From the NCBI GenBank assembly GCA_938083085.1, contig CALLKX010000014.1:124001-188000 (forward strand): a DNA stretch of 64,000 nt, in the 5' to 3' direction. Position numbers and translations under genes: made by a program. Origin of the DNA: an uncultured bacterium. Lineage in GTDB: Bacteria; Planctomycetota; UBA1135; GCA-002686595. Shown here in pieces: positions 55,464-63,409 of the stretch (positions are counted from its first letter, which is position 1; every line of letters begins with the position of its first letter). Under the pieces are notes generated by a model. The model was not told where the DNA came from and ran no database searches. It was given only the letters and a program-made list of their open reading frames with translations.

Positions 55464-56804
55464 TCAGCGAGTCGGCTGCTGGCCGGGCTGCTGGCTCGGC
55501 TGCTGGCCCGGCTGCTGGCTCGGCTCTTGGCTCGGCTCTTGGCTCGGCTCTTGGCTCGGCTCTTGGCTCGGCTCTTGGCTCGGCTCTTGGCTCGGCTCTT
55601 GGCTCGGCTCTTGGGCGGGCTGAAGGGGTGGCGGGGCGATCCCCGGGAGAGCCGCCTCGCGCCAGTCCTCCGCGCGGGCTCGGGGCAAGACGATGCGGTA
55701 CTTGCCCGCGAGGAACGGCGCCACGCGGGTGCCGCGGCGAACGGTCCCTCCCTCGAACTGCAGCTCCACGCCACCGCTCGGCCGGATCCGGATCCGCACG
55801 CTGTCCGCGAAGACCCTCCGCTCAGCCCGCCCGGTGACGGGGTCCAGCTCGGCGAACTGCACGTCGCGGAGGTCGTTACCTCGTACCCCCCCGAGGCCGA
55901 CAAGCCGCCAGCGCGGGTCCCCGGCCTGAGCGGTCTCATGGAGCAGGCGTACCAGCTGCACCCGCAGGTCGTCGATATCCCACAGGCCGTCGTCGCTCCC
56001 CCTGGTGAGGAGCACGGGGTCCACAAGCTCGGGGAGCGCCTCGATCCAGGGCTCAGGGTCCACCGCGCCCAGGTAGACCCGGCGCCGACCTCCGCGCCCC
56101 TCCCCCGCTTCGCTCAGTTCCACAGGCGCGTTGGCGCCCCCCTCGAAGGGGCGCCGCACCCCGGCCCGCGACTCGTATCCATCCTCGAGGATGACGGTGA
56201 TGGAGCGCGACGCGCGGCTGACCTCCAACCGGAGCCGGGCGGCCTTGAGCATCCCGACCATCCGGCCACGCTCGTCGATGAGCCTCGCGATGACCGGCCC
56301 GGTCCAGCTGCGGCCCTCGTGCTCGTGGAGCAGGCCGACCTCGAGCAGGTCGAAGCCCCGGACGCTCTCCGCCCTCAGGAGGGTCCGCAGGGAGGCCTCC
56401 ACCTGAGCGCCGCGCACCCGAAGCGCCGCCTCGGCCCGCTCGAGCGCCTCCGCCGCGGGGTCCCTCGGGGCCACCAGAGCCGTGGCCACAAATTCGGGGG
56501 GGGCCGGCAGCGCCGGGATCTCGAAGCCCTGGAGCAGCCGAGTGAAGGAGATCCACTCCTCCTGCCGTGCGAGGCTGCGCGATCTCTCCGCGCGCAGTTC
56601 GGACTCGAGGAGCGCGATCCGCTCAAGCAACTCCCGCTCCCTCTCGCGCAGGCGTTCGACCTCCCCGAGCACTGGCGAGCTCGGCTGCTCGGAGCCCGGC
56701 CGCTCGGGGCCTGGCCGCTCGGAGCCCGGCCGGGCCTCCTGTATCGCGGCACCCGCTGCCCCCGGCATCGCCAGGGCAGCCACCAGCGTCACGGTCGTGA
56801 TCAT
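55464..56804 (-). CDS. uncharacterised exported coiled-coil protein with QEPS repeat tail
   Basis: A 446-residue protein. The ATG at 56804 overlaps the upstream stop (ATGA). A signal (MITTVTLVAALAMPGAAGA) is followed by a charged Pro/Glu segment, a coiled coil near 48-80 (EVERLRERERELLERIALLE), and a middle domain of about 300 residues without known family. The C-terminus is a 48-residue tail of twelve tetrapeptides (eight QEPS, then QQPG/QQPS) encoded by a 12-bp array. It probably sits in the envelope, coupled to the membrane protein upstream. Confidence 0.72.
   Translation of the reverse strand: MITTVTLVAALAMPGAAGAAIQEARPGSERPGPERPGSEQPSSPVLGEVERLRERERELLERIALLESELRAERSRSLARQEEWISFTRLLQGFEIPALPAPPEFVATALVAPRDPAAEALERAEAALRVRGAQVEASLRTLLRAESVRGFDLLEVGLLHEHEGRSWTGPVIARLIDERGRMVGMLKAARLRLEVSRASRSITVILEDGYESRAGVRRPFEGGANAPVELSEAGEGRGGRRRVYLGAVDPEPWIEALPELVDPVLLTRGSDDGLWDIDDLRVQLVRLLHETAQAGDPRWRLVGLGGVRGNDLRDVQFAELDPVTGRAERRVFADSVRIRIRPSGGVELQFEGGTVRRGTRVAPFLAGKYRIVLPRARAEDWREAALPGIAPPPLQPAQEPSQEPSQEPSQEPSQEPSQEPSQEPSQEPSQQPGQQPSQQPGQQPTR
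55474..55617. repeat. tandem repeat, 12 bp x 12, encoding QEPS tail
   Basis: Twelve uninterrupted 12-mers: eight GGCTCTTGGCTC-type and four GGCTGCTGGC-type copies on the plus strand, read on minus as QEPS and QQPG/QQPS/QQPT. The array ends a few codons before the stop. Near-identical copies imply recent expansion. Confidence 0.95.
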
Positions 56805-57631
56805 CTCCCCGCCTCCGTCTCGGCGGGGACGCGCCCGTCCTCCCAAGCCAGCGCTTCCGAGCGGCGGCGCACCTTGCGGGCCGTGGGCAGTGCCCTCACC
56901 GAGCCCAGGCCTCCCACCTCGATGAGCGGCCCCTCTGGCCTCGCCCCCCAGAAGATGAGGTCTGCGCGCTCGCCCACCTGGAGCGGTGCGCTCGCGGCGC
57001 CGAGGAGCGTCGCGAGCAGCCGAAGATCCGCGCCCTCCTCCGTGCCGCGGTCTTGGCTGGTGAGGTGAAGGGGCTGGAGGTCGGAGACTTCGACGCTGGA
57101 CAGCGACGCGACCAGGGGCTCCTTCGCCGGTGAGCCCTGGGGACGCGACCCGTCGAGCGAGGGCCCCACGGGGCTCCGCTCCGGCTCCCCGGCAGCGGAC
57201 ACAGGGGGTGTCCCAGCAGGGAGTTGGACAGCGGGACCTTCGGGGCCCGCCTCGGCGATCAAGGTCAGGCGCCATGGCCCGGGCCCGTCCTCCGAGGCAG
57301 CGCCCACCTCGAGGCCGAAGCGCTCGGCCAGGATCCGTGTGTCAAAGGCCTGACGGGTCGGGTCGGGGTGGAGGGGCTCGAGCCGCAGCAGGAGCCGCGC
57401 GCCGTCGGAGCCCCGCGGGATCCAACCCTCGAAGCTCGTCACCGGAACGAGCTCACCGAGAGAATCGGGCGTCACCGGCGCCGACCGCGGGTCGGCCGAC
57501 GGCGCGGGGAGGATCCGGTCCCGGAGCGCGAGGAACAAGACCACCGCCACAGGCGCAAAGAGCCAGAGCCCACTGCGGGCGACCTGGGATCCCGAAGGCC
57601 CGTCGAGGTCCGTGGCGGCGTCAGGAGTCAT
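56801..57631 (-). CDS. uncharacterised membrane-anchored protein
   Basis: A 276-residue protein starting at the ATG at 57631 (MTPDAATDLDG). The frame is open further upstream, but that would overlap the HEAT protein. One membrane segment near 22-38 (LWLFAPVAVVLFLALRD) is followed by a soluble part with LVPVTSFEGWIPRG and LRLLATLLGAASAPL, and ends in a basic tail. The last part (LIEVGGLGSVRALPTARKVRR) could be a SAF-like or unrelated beta domain. Unknown function; translationally coupled to the QEPS-tail protein and 26 nt after the HEAT protein. Confidence 0.7.
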   Translation of the reverse strand: MTPDAATDLDGPSGSQVARSGLWLFAPVAVVLFLALRDRILPAPSADPRSAPVTPDSLGELVPVTSFEGWIPRGSDGARLLLRLEPLHPDPTRQAFDTRILAERFGLEVGAASEDGPGPWRLTLIAEAGPEGPAVQLPAGTPPVSAAGEPERSPVGPSLDGSRPQGSPAKEPLVASLSSVEVSDLQPLHLTSQDRGTEEGADLRLLATLLGAASAPLQVGERADLIFWGARPEGPLIEVGGLGSVRALPTARKVRRRSEALAWEDGRVPAETEAGR

Positions 57632-57657
57632 GGTTGGGGAGCGACGAGCCGGGGTGG

Positions 57658-58470
57658 TCAGCTCTTCCCCTCGTCCCAGTTCTTCTTCTTGTTCTTGTTC
57701 CACCACTGGCGAAAGACCAGCGCATCACGGGCATCGTGACCAGAGAGCTTCTGGAGAGTGGTCAGCATCGGCCCCGCGATCGTGTCGTAGCGATCCTGGA
57801 CGATGGGGTCGGTCTGCCCCACATCGAGCGCGTTCTTCACCTGAGTGAGCACGTCGAGGACCTTCTTGAAGACCGCCTTGCGCTCCTTCTGATCCAGGAA
57901 CCCGTAGGCCCCCAGCGCCTGTGCTGCCGCCGCCTGAACCGCCGGTTCGTGGTTCGTCAGGAGTTCGACGAGCGGATCCACGGCGTCCTCGTCCTCGGTC
58001 TTGCCGAGGCTCAGGATCAGCGTCCGGCGCATGTCGAGGTCCTTGATGAAGGTCTTGTGATCGACCCAACCCGAGAGGTCCTTGACGCTCTCAGGCCCCA
58101 TGCTGCCAAGAGCCTCCGCCGCCGCGAGATGTAGCTTGTTGTCGAAGAGCTTCTCCTTCGTCAGCTTGCGCTTCGACTTCAGGCAGGCGTTGATGCCCTT
58201 GACGATCGCCTTGCGATCCTTCGGGCCGCTCTCCGGGAACTCGGCCTTGAGGGTCGCGATGACCTGCACCGCCTCGATGTCCTCGCTGCCGCGCTTACCC
58301 ACGTGCCCCTTGAGAGACTTGAGCGCGTCCTGGATCTCATCGCGCTTATCCGGCTTCTCCTCATCGTCCTGGAAGACGGGGAGCGCGAGCGGCGAGGGGA
58401 GCGTCGCCGGCATTGCAGCGGCGGGCGCAGGAGCAAGGAGCGAGAGAGACAGTACGAGCGATGAGATCAT
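57658..58470 (-). CDS. exported HEAT-repeat protein
   Basis: A 270-residue protein. The ATG at 58470 is preceded by GGAGG at a good distance and begins MISSLVLSLSLLAPAPAAA, a signal peptide. The mature part is acidic, then helical, with repeats such as LAAAEALGSMGPESV, VDPLVELLTNHEPAVQAAAA and LGAYGFLDQKERKAV, typical of HEAT/PBS units. The C-terminus is very basic (KNKKKNWDEGKS). Probably a binding scaffold; first gene of a three-gene run with the two uncharacterised envelope proteins. Confidence 0.82.
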   Translation of the reverse strand: MISSLVLSLSLLAPAPAAAMPATLPSPLALPVFQDDEEKPDKRDEIQDALKSLKGHVGKRGSEDIEAVQVIATLKAEFPESGPKDRKAIVKGINACLKSKRKLTKEKLFDNKLHLAAAEALGSMGPESVKDLSGWVDHKTFIKDLDMRRTLILSLGKTEDEDAVDPLVELLTNHEPAVQAAAAQALGAYGFLDQKERKAVFKKVLDVLTQVKNALDVGQTDPIVQDRYDTIAGPMLTTLQKLSGHDARDALVFRQWWNKNKKKNWDEGKS

Positions 58471-58641
58471 CGTGATCCTCCGTGGCGAGGGGGCGGGAGA
58501 TGGGCGTCTTGCCCCCATGTTCGGAGGTGCGCCGGGCACCCGCAAGAAAGGAGGGCGTTAACGCCGGAATGCAGGCCGCGCCCCGGGCCTGCGAGGCAGC
58601 GACCCGGGAGGTCTTACGGTCTCCCAACGGACGATCCTGGG

Positions 58642-58663
58642 GGCCCCGCGGCCCCGCGGGGCC
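58642..58663 (-). terminator. hairpin after pabB
   Basis: A perfect 10-bp inverted repeat (GGCCCCGCGG/CCGCGGGGCC) with a 2-nt centre lies directly after the pabB stop. There is no U tract, so its role as terminator is tentative. Confidence 0.45.
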
Positions 58664-58664
58664 G

Positions 58665-60209
58665 TCAAGGCCGGCCCGGGAGTGCGAAGCCGCTCAGAGC
58701 AGCGATCATCGCCGACGCCTTCAGCATCGTCTCGTCGTCCTCGGCCTTTGCGTCCGAGGACCAGGTGATACCCCCTCCGACATGGAAGGACACCTCCCGC
58801 TCACCGTCCTCCCCTGTGCGGTGAATGAGCGTGCGGATCAAGATGTTGAAGGTCGCCCGGCCCTGCAAATCGATGAAGCCCATCGAGCCGGTGAAGAAGC
58901 CGCGCCCCTCGCCCTCGATCTCACCGATCGCCTCCATGCTCCGGAGCTTCGGAGCCCCCGTGATCGACCCGCCAGGAAAGAGCGCCGCGACCACGTCCAC
59001 GGCGGAGCACTCCGGTCGCACCTCCCCCGTCACGTCCGTCACGAGGTGATGCAGACCTCGGTAGGTCTCGAGGCGCGGGAACTCGCCCACCGTGACCCCG
59101 CCCGGGACGGAGATCCGCCCGAGATCGTTCCGCTCGAGGTCGACGATCATCGCCAGCTCGGCGCGGTCCTTCTCGCTGCCGAGCAGCCGCTCCCGCTGCA
59201 GCGTGTCCGAGGCGGCGTCTGCGCCGCACGCGATCGTCCCCTTGATCGGTCGGGTCCTCGCCCGCCGCCCCTCGACGCCGCGCGCCTCCAGCTCCAGCAT
59301 GAGCTCCGGGCTCGACGAGAGGATCGCGCCGAGGGCGCCGTCCGGGAAGGTGAAGCCCAGATAGCCCATGTACGGCGCCGGGTTCTGCCGGCGCAGCTCC
59401 AGGTAGAGGTCCAGGGGTCCCGTGGAGACGGGCGCCGTCATCCGGTGGCAGATGTTGGCCTGGTAGATCTCGCCCCGCCCGATCAGCGCCCGGGCTTGCT
59501 CGACCCTCCCTTGATGCTCGTCCGACGAGACGTGACGCCTGTGGACCGTGGGTGACTGGGGCTCCGGCTCGCCCGCGTCGCGCCCGAGGTCCTCAAGCAC
59601 GCTCGCCGCGCGCTGGTCGCCGTCGTCCCCCGAGCCCGCCCGGTCCGCCACGACGAGGTGAGCCTCACGCACGATCCCTGACTCGTCGAGCTCGAAGACC
59701 AGCCAGTCGCGGTAGAGCCCCCCGGCGATCGGCGGCTGCGGCCACGCTGCAGTCGGCAGCTCCAGGACCTCCCCCTCGACCCCCAGGTCGTAGGCGATCG
59801 CGCCAATGAAGCCTCCGCAGAAGGGCCCCGGGGGCAGTCCGCCCTCCCACGCCACGTCATCGAGGACCTGACGGAGATCCCCGAGGCTCGCGGGTCGCGC
59901 CCCGGCGGCAGGGTCTTGGCTCGCGCTCGCCGGGAGGGCCCCCTCTTGATGTCCACGACCCTGCTCGCTGAGCCTCTTCCCGCGGGCGCCCCCGGGCCCT
60001 GGAGCGGGGAACTGCTCGAGCGGGTCAAAGGCTACCAGGGACCAGCGCCCAGGCGCCCCGCTCGCGCTATCAAGGGCCACAAGGCCGGGCCGGTGGGCGA
60101 GGCGCAAGAGCGCAGCGGGGACGTCGAGCCCGCGGACCACGAGGTCGGCGAGGTCCACCACGCGGCCTCTCAAGCGAACGCTCGCGGGTTGGGTCTGGAC
60201 CTCTGGCAT
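58665..60209 (-). CDS. pabB: aminodeoxychorismate synthase component I (chorismate-binding)
   Basis: A 514-residue enzyme of the anthranilate/aminodeoxychorismate synthase family, which aminates chorismate for folate (PabB) or tryptophan (TrpE). Chorismate-site blocks are PIKGTIACG near 330, ERNDLGRISVPGGV near 360, and GGSITGAPKLRSMEAIGEIE near 422. The PIKGT motif (not PIAGT) favours PabB. FYQANICHRM-like GEIYQANICHRM near 242 fits too. The glutamine amidotransferase partner PabA is not in the window. Divergent from the MFS gene. Confidence 0.9.
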   Translation of the reverse strand: MPEVQTQPASVRLRGRVVDLADLVVRGLDVPAALLRLAHRPGLVALDSASGAPGRWSLVAFDPLEQFPAPGPGGARGKRLSEQGRGHQEGALPASASQDPAAGARPASLGDLRQVLDDVAWEGGLPPGPFCGGFIGAIAYDLGVEGEVLELPTAAWPQPPIAGGLYRDWLVFELDESGIVREAHLVVADRAGSGDDGDQRAASVLEDLGRDAGEPEPQSPTVHRRHVSSDEHQGRVEQARALIGRGEIYQANICHRMTAPVSTGPLDLYLELRRQNPAPYMGYLGFTFPDGALGAILSSSPELMLELEARGVEGRRARTRPIKGTIACGADAASDTLQRERLLGSEKDRAELAMIVDLERNDLGRISVPGGVTVGEFPRLETYRGLHHLVTDVTGEVRPECSAVDVVAALFPGGSITGAPKLRSMEAIGEIEGEGRGFFTGSMGFIDLQGRATFNILIRTLIHRTGEDGEREVSFHVGGGITWSSDAKAEDDETMLKASAMIAALSGFALPGRP

Positions 60210-60258
60210 CGGAGGCGCACTCTATACGGCCCCGCGCGTTCCCGGAGGAACAACCACC

Positions 60259-61596
60259 ATGAGTACCACCGCCACCCAGACCCCGACCGGCCCCCGCAAG
60301 GGCGTGCTGGGGCTCGTGTTCCTGACCGTGTTTCTCGACATGGTCGGCTTCTCGGTCATCTTCCCGCTCTTCCCCCAGATGCTGGACTGGTACGTCGCGG
60401 AGGAGGGCCCGGAGAGCTTCGTGGGGCGGCTCGCCGCCTGGCTGGAGACCCTCGTCGAGGATCGCTTCGCGGTGATCGTCCTGTTCGGAGGGCTCCTCGG
60501 CTCCCTGTACTCGGGCCTGCAGTTCATCTTCGCGCCGATCTGGGGGGGCCTCTCGGACCGCCGCGGCCGGCGCTCGATCCTGCTCTTCACCCTGACGGGG
60601 ACAGCGCTCTCCTACGTGGTGTGGTTCTTTGCGGGGAGCTTCGCCCTGCTGATCGCCGCGCGCCTGACCGGCGGGATCATGGCGGGCAACATCTCGATCG
60701 CCTCCGCGGCGGTGGCCGACACGCACAAGAAGGCAGACCGCGCCAAGGGCATGGGCATCCTCGGCGCAGGGATCGGGCTGGGCTTCGTGGTGGGCCCCGC
60801 CCTCGGTGGCCTCGCCTCCGGCTGGGACCTCACGGCCTCGCTGCCCGACACCCCCGGGGTCAACCCCTTCAGCGGCGCAGCGCTGATCGCCTTCGGGCTC
60901 GCGCTGCTCAACCTCGTTTGGGCGGCCGCGCGCTTTCCGGAGACCCTGTCGACCACCGCGACCACCGCCACCACAGACGAGAAGAGGAGCATCAACCCCT
61001 TCGCAGCACAGGGAGGCCTGACCTTCCCCGGCGTCCGCACCCTGAACCTCGCGTACTTCATCTACTTCGCGGCCTTCGGGGCCATGGAGTTCACGCTGGT
61101 CTTCCTGGCGGCCGAGCACCTGGGCTACGGCCCCCTGGACAACGCCTGGATGTTCGTCTTCATCGGGCTGACGATCGCCTTCGTGCAGGGCGGCGTCGTC
61201 CGGCGCCTCGTGCCGCGGGTCGGCGAGCGAAAGGTGGCCACCCTCGGCATGGCGCTCACCCTCCCGGGGTTCCTGGTGATCGCCGCGGTGACGAAGACGG
61301 CCGCGCCGGCCATCCTCTACACGGGCCTCGCCCTCGTGGCGGTGGGCAGCTCCCTGGTGATGCCCAGCCTCAGCTCCCTGGCGAGCCGCTATGTCCCGGA
61401 CGACCGTCAGGGGTTCGCCCTCGGGGTCTTTCGAAGCTTCGGGAGCCTCGCCCGCGTGGTGGGGCCGATCGCAGGGGGCCTGCTTTATTACGGCCTCGGG
61501 GCTCTGGCGCCCTACGCCGTGGGCGCCGTCCTGCTGCTGATGCCGCTGATGCTGACGAGGAAGCTCCCCGATCCCCCGGCGAACGCCCCTGGCTAA
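60259..61596 (+). CDS. MFS transporter (DHA1/TetA-like)
   Basis: A 445-residue permease with twelve expected membrane segments. GGAGG at 60244 precedes the ATG. LTVFLDMVGFSVIFPLFPQM opens segment 1, and GGLSDRRGRRSILL is the MFS motif A in the loop after segment 2. A loop of about 80 residues in the middle (STTATTATTDEKRS) separates the halves. It resembles the TCR/TetA group of proton-coupled drug exporters, but the substrate is unknown. Divergent from pabB with about 50 nt between the starts. Confidence 0.88.
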   Translation: MSTTATQTPTGPRKGVLGLVFLTVFLDMVGFSVIFPLFPQMLDWYVAEEGPESFVGRLAAWLETLVEDRFAVIVLFGGLLGSLYSGLQFIFAPIWGGLSDRRGRRSILLFTLTGTALSYVVWFFAGSFALLIAARLTGGIMAGNISIASAAVADTHKKADRAKGMGILGAGIGLGFVVGPALGGLASGWDLTASLPDTPGVNPFSGAALIAFGLALLNLVWAAARFPETLSTTATTATTDEKRSINPFAAQGGLTFPGVRTLNLAYFIYFAAFGAMEFTLVFLAAEHLGYGPLDNAWMFVFIGLTIAFVQGGVVRRLVPRVGERKVATLGMALTLPGFLVIAAVTKTAAPAILYTGLALVAVGSSLVMPSLSSLASRYVPDDRQGFALGVFRSFGSLARVVGPIAGGLLYYGLGALAPYAVGAVLLLMPLMLTRKLPDPPANAPG

Positions 61597-61621
61597 GTCG
61601 GCCCGGCCTCGGCCCAGGGGA

Positions 61622-61703
61622 CCTTCGTGGGATGGCGCCGGGTGGGGTTCGCTCCAAGGCGCCCCCCCCACGAAGGCCCCACGAAGGCCCCACGAAGGCC
61701 CCA
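61622..61703. repeat. 11-bp tandem repeat with upstream inverted copy
   Basis: Three copies of CGAAGGCCCCA at 61671-61703 lie 75 nt after the MFS stop. At 61622-61631 the sequence CCTTCGTGGG is the inverse complement of the array's CCCACGAAGG, so a 10-bp stem with a loop of about 35 nt can form and may help end transcription. Confidence 0.7.
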
Positions 61704-61873
61704 CAAGCGCCTCCAGCAGGGTGAGCCCGGGCCACCTCGGCTCCCCCGGCGGGCGTACCAGCCGGCCCCTCGGGCAGCTCCAAGGCGCCTCCAGGGCACC
61801 CTCCGGCCCCTCGAGCACGCCCCGAGCATTCGGCGCTTCACCCGTCCGCCCCGCCGGCCGATAGAGGGGTGGT

Positions 61874-62266
61874 ATGCAACGCTTTCAGACACCACTCCTG
61901 TGCGCGGGTAGCGCGCTCCTCGCCACGCTCCTCTCCTTCGGATCGGGTCCCGCCCAGGCGAATCAGGAGGACCCCAACAAGGTCCTCGCCCTGCTCCGCG
62001 CCGAGATCCTAGAGCTCGAGCTCCAGGTCCTGACCTGCCAGTCGTTCATGGAGCAGCAGGCTGCTGCCGGGAAGGAGCTGGCCGAGGCGCTCGCTCGCTC
62101 GGAAGCGGAGGGCTTCACAGCCGGGATCAACCCGCGCTCCCGCGAGGTCCTGCTCGAAGGCCTCCGGGCCCAGGCCAAGGCCATGCAGTCGATGGAACCC
62201 AAGGACAAAGACAAGGGTAAGGCGAAGGGCACCGACCGCCGTCAGGGCCGCCGCAAGAGCCGGTGA
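61874..62266 (+). CDS. small exported helical protein
   Basis: A 130-residue protein with a signal (about 1-28, ending AQANQ), a Leu/Glu-rich helix (VLALLRAEILELELQVL), and a Lys/Arg/Asp-rich tail (KDKDKGKAKG, then RRQGRRKSR). No family is recognised. Its stop overlaps the recombinase start (GTGA), so the two are translationally coupled, though a link in function is not obvious. Confidence 0.7.
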   Translation: MQRFQTPLLCAGSALLATLLSFGSGPAQANQEDPNKVLALLRAEILELELQVLTCQSFMEQQAAAGKELAEALARSEAEGFTAGINPRSREVLLEGLRAQAKAMQSMEPKDKDKGKAKGTDRRQGRRKSR

Positions 62267-63186
62267 ACGTCGCCGAACCTCGCCAGCTGGAGTCCGACCT
62301 CTGGCCCCGGGTGGACGCCTTCATCGAGCGCATGCGCGTGACGCGCGGCGCCTCGGAGCACACCCTCCGTGCCTACGGGCTCGACCTCGCTGACCTCGTC
62401 GGCTTTCTCGCAGGCCGCGGCGTCACCGGGCACGACACCATCACCCCCCGCGCCTTGCGCGGCTGGCTCGGTGACCTTGACGAACGCGGGCTCGCCCGCT
62501 CGACAATCCAGCGTCGGCTATCGGCCGCGAGGTCCTTCCTGAAGAGCCTGGTGCACGAGGGTCTACTCGAGGTCAATCCGGCCACCGGCCTCCGCCAGCG
62601 ACGGAGCTCACGCCACCTACCTGGCGTGCTCTCCGAGGCGGAGATCGAGGCGCTCCTGGCCGCGCCGGACGCCACCACCGTCGGCGGCCTACGGGACAAG
62701 GCAATCCTCGAGCTCATGTACAGCGCCGGCACCCGGGCGGCGGAGACCGTCGGCCTCGACCGCGCGCACCTCGACCTCGGCCGCGGGGTCGGGCGCGTCC
62801 TCGGCAAAGGCCGCAAGGAGCGCCTCGTCGCGCTCGGCCGGTTCGCCGTCGAGGCGATCTCCGATCACCTCTCCGACCCCCGGCGCCCCGCCCCCACGAG
62901 CGCGGCAGGTGACGCGCTCTTCCTGAACCGCTCCGGCGGCCGCCTCAGCACCCGGAGCCTCGAGACGATCGTCGCCAAGCACGCCCTGCGCGCGGGTATC
63001 ACCCGCCGGGCGACCCCGCACACGCTCCGTCACTGCTTCGCCACCCACCTGCTCGACCGAGGCGCGGACCTCCGCTCCGTGCAAGAGCTCCTGGGCCACG
63101 AACACCTGGCCACGACCCAGATCTACACCCACGTCTCCGTGGCGAGACTCCAGGAGATCTACGAGAAGGCCCACCCCCGGGCCTGA
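62263..63186 (+). CDS. tyrosine recombinase XerC/XerD
   Basis: A 307-residue site-specific recombinase that resolves chromosome dimers at dif, with FtsK. The GTG start overlaps the preceding stop. The SAM-like N-terminal domain (about 10-105) is followed by the catalytic domain with R158 (YSAGTRAAE), K182 (GKGRKERLV), H253-x-x-R256 ([12 protein letters not shown]), H279 ([10 protein letters not shown]) and nucleophile Y288 (IYTHV). All six active residues are present. The full-length size and lack of an att site or cargo argue for a housekeeping Xer protein rather than an integrase; XerC versus XerD is undecided. Confidence 0.93.
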   Translation: MNVAEPRQLESDLWPRVDAFIERMRVTRGASEHTLRAYGLDLADLVGFLAGRGVTGHDTITPRALRGWLGDLDERGLARSTIQRRLSAARSFLKSLVHEGLLEVNPATGLRQRRSSRHLPGVLSEAEIEALLAAPDATTVGGLRDKAILELMYSAGTRAAETVGLDRAHLDLGRGVGRVLGKGRKERLVALGRFAVEAISDHLSDPRRPAPTSAAGDALFLNRSGGRLSTRSLETIVAKHALRAGITRRATPHTLRHCFATHLLDRGADLRSVQELLGHEHLATTQIYTHVSVARLQEIYEKAHPRA

Positions 63187-63234
63187 CCAGGAGCGGCTGG
63201 CGCCCCCCCCGGAGCGACACGGCGGGCCACCCGC

Positions 63235-63279
63235 GCGCCCACCGCGCCCACCGGGCCGACCGGGCCGACCGTGCCGACC
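63235..63279. repeat. tandem repeat, 9 bp x 5
   Basis: Two copies of GCGCCCACC and three of the GGGCCGACC type follow one another after the recombinase stop. No gene is recognised in 63187-63409. Confidence 0.8.
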
Positions 63280-63409
63280 GCGAGGCAGCAGGCGCGACGC
63301 AAGGGCTCACGAGCGCACCGGCTGCCGCATGGCGCATCCGGGAGCACCCATCGGCCCCGCTCAGAGCACGCCGCGCGGGCCAGGGATCACCCGCCGAGGA
63401 CGGCTTCCA

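Noticed and set aside
62263-63186. Integrase of a mobile element
   Set aside because: The recombinase has the size and motifs of XerC/XerD, with no neighbouring tRNA, direct repeats or cargo genes.
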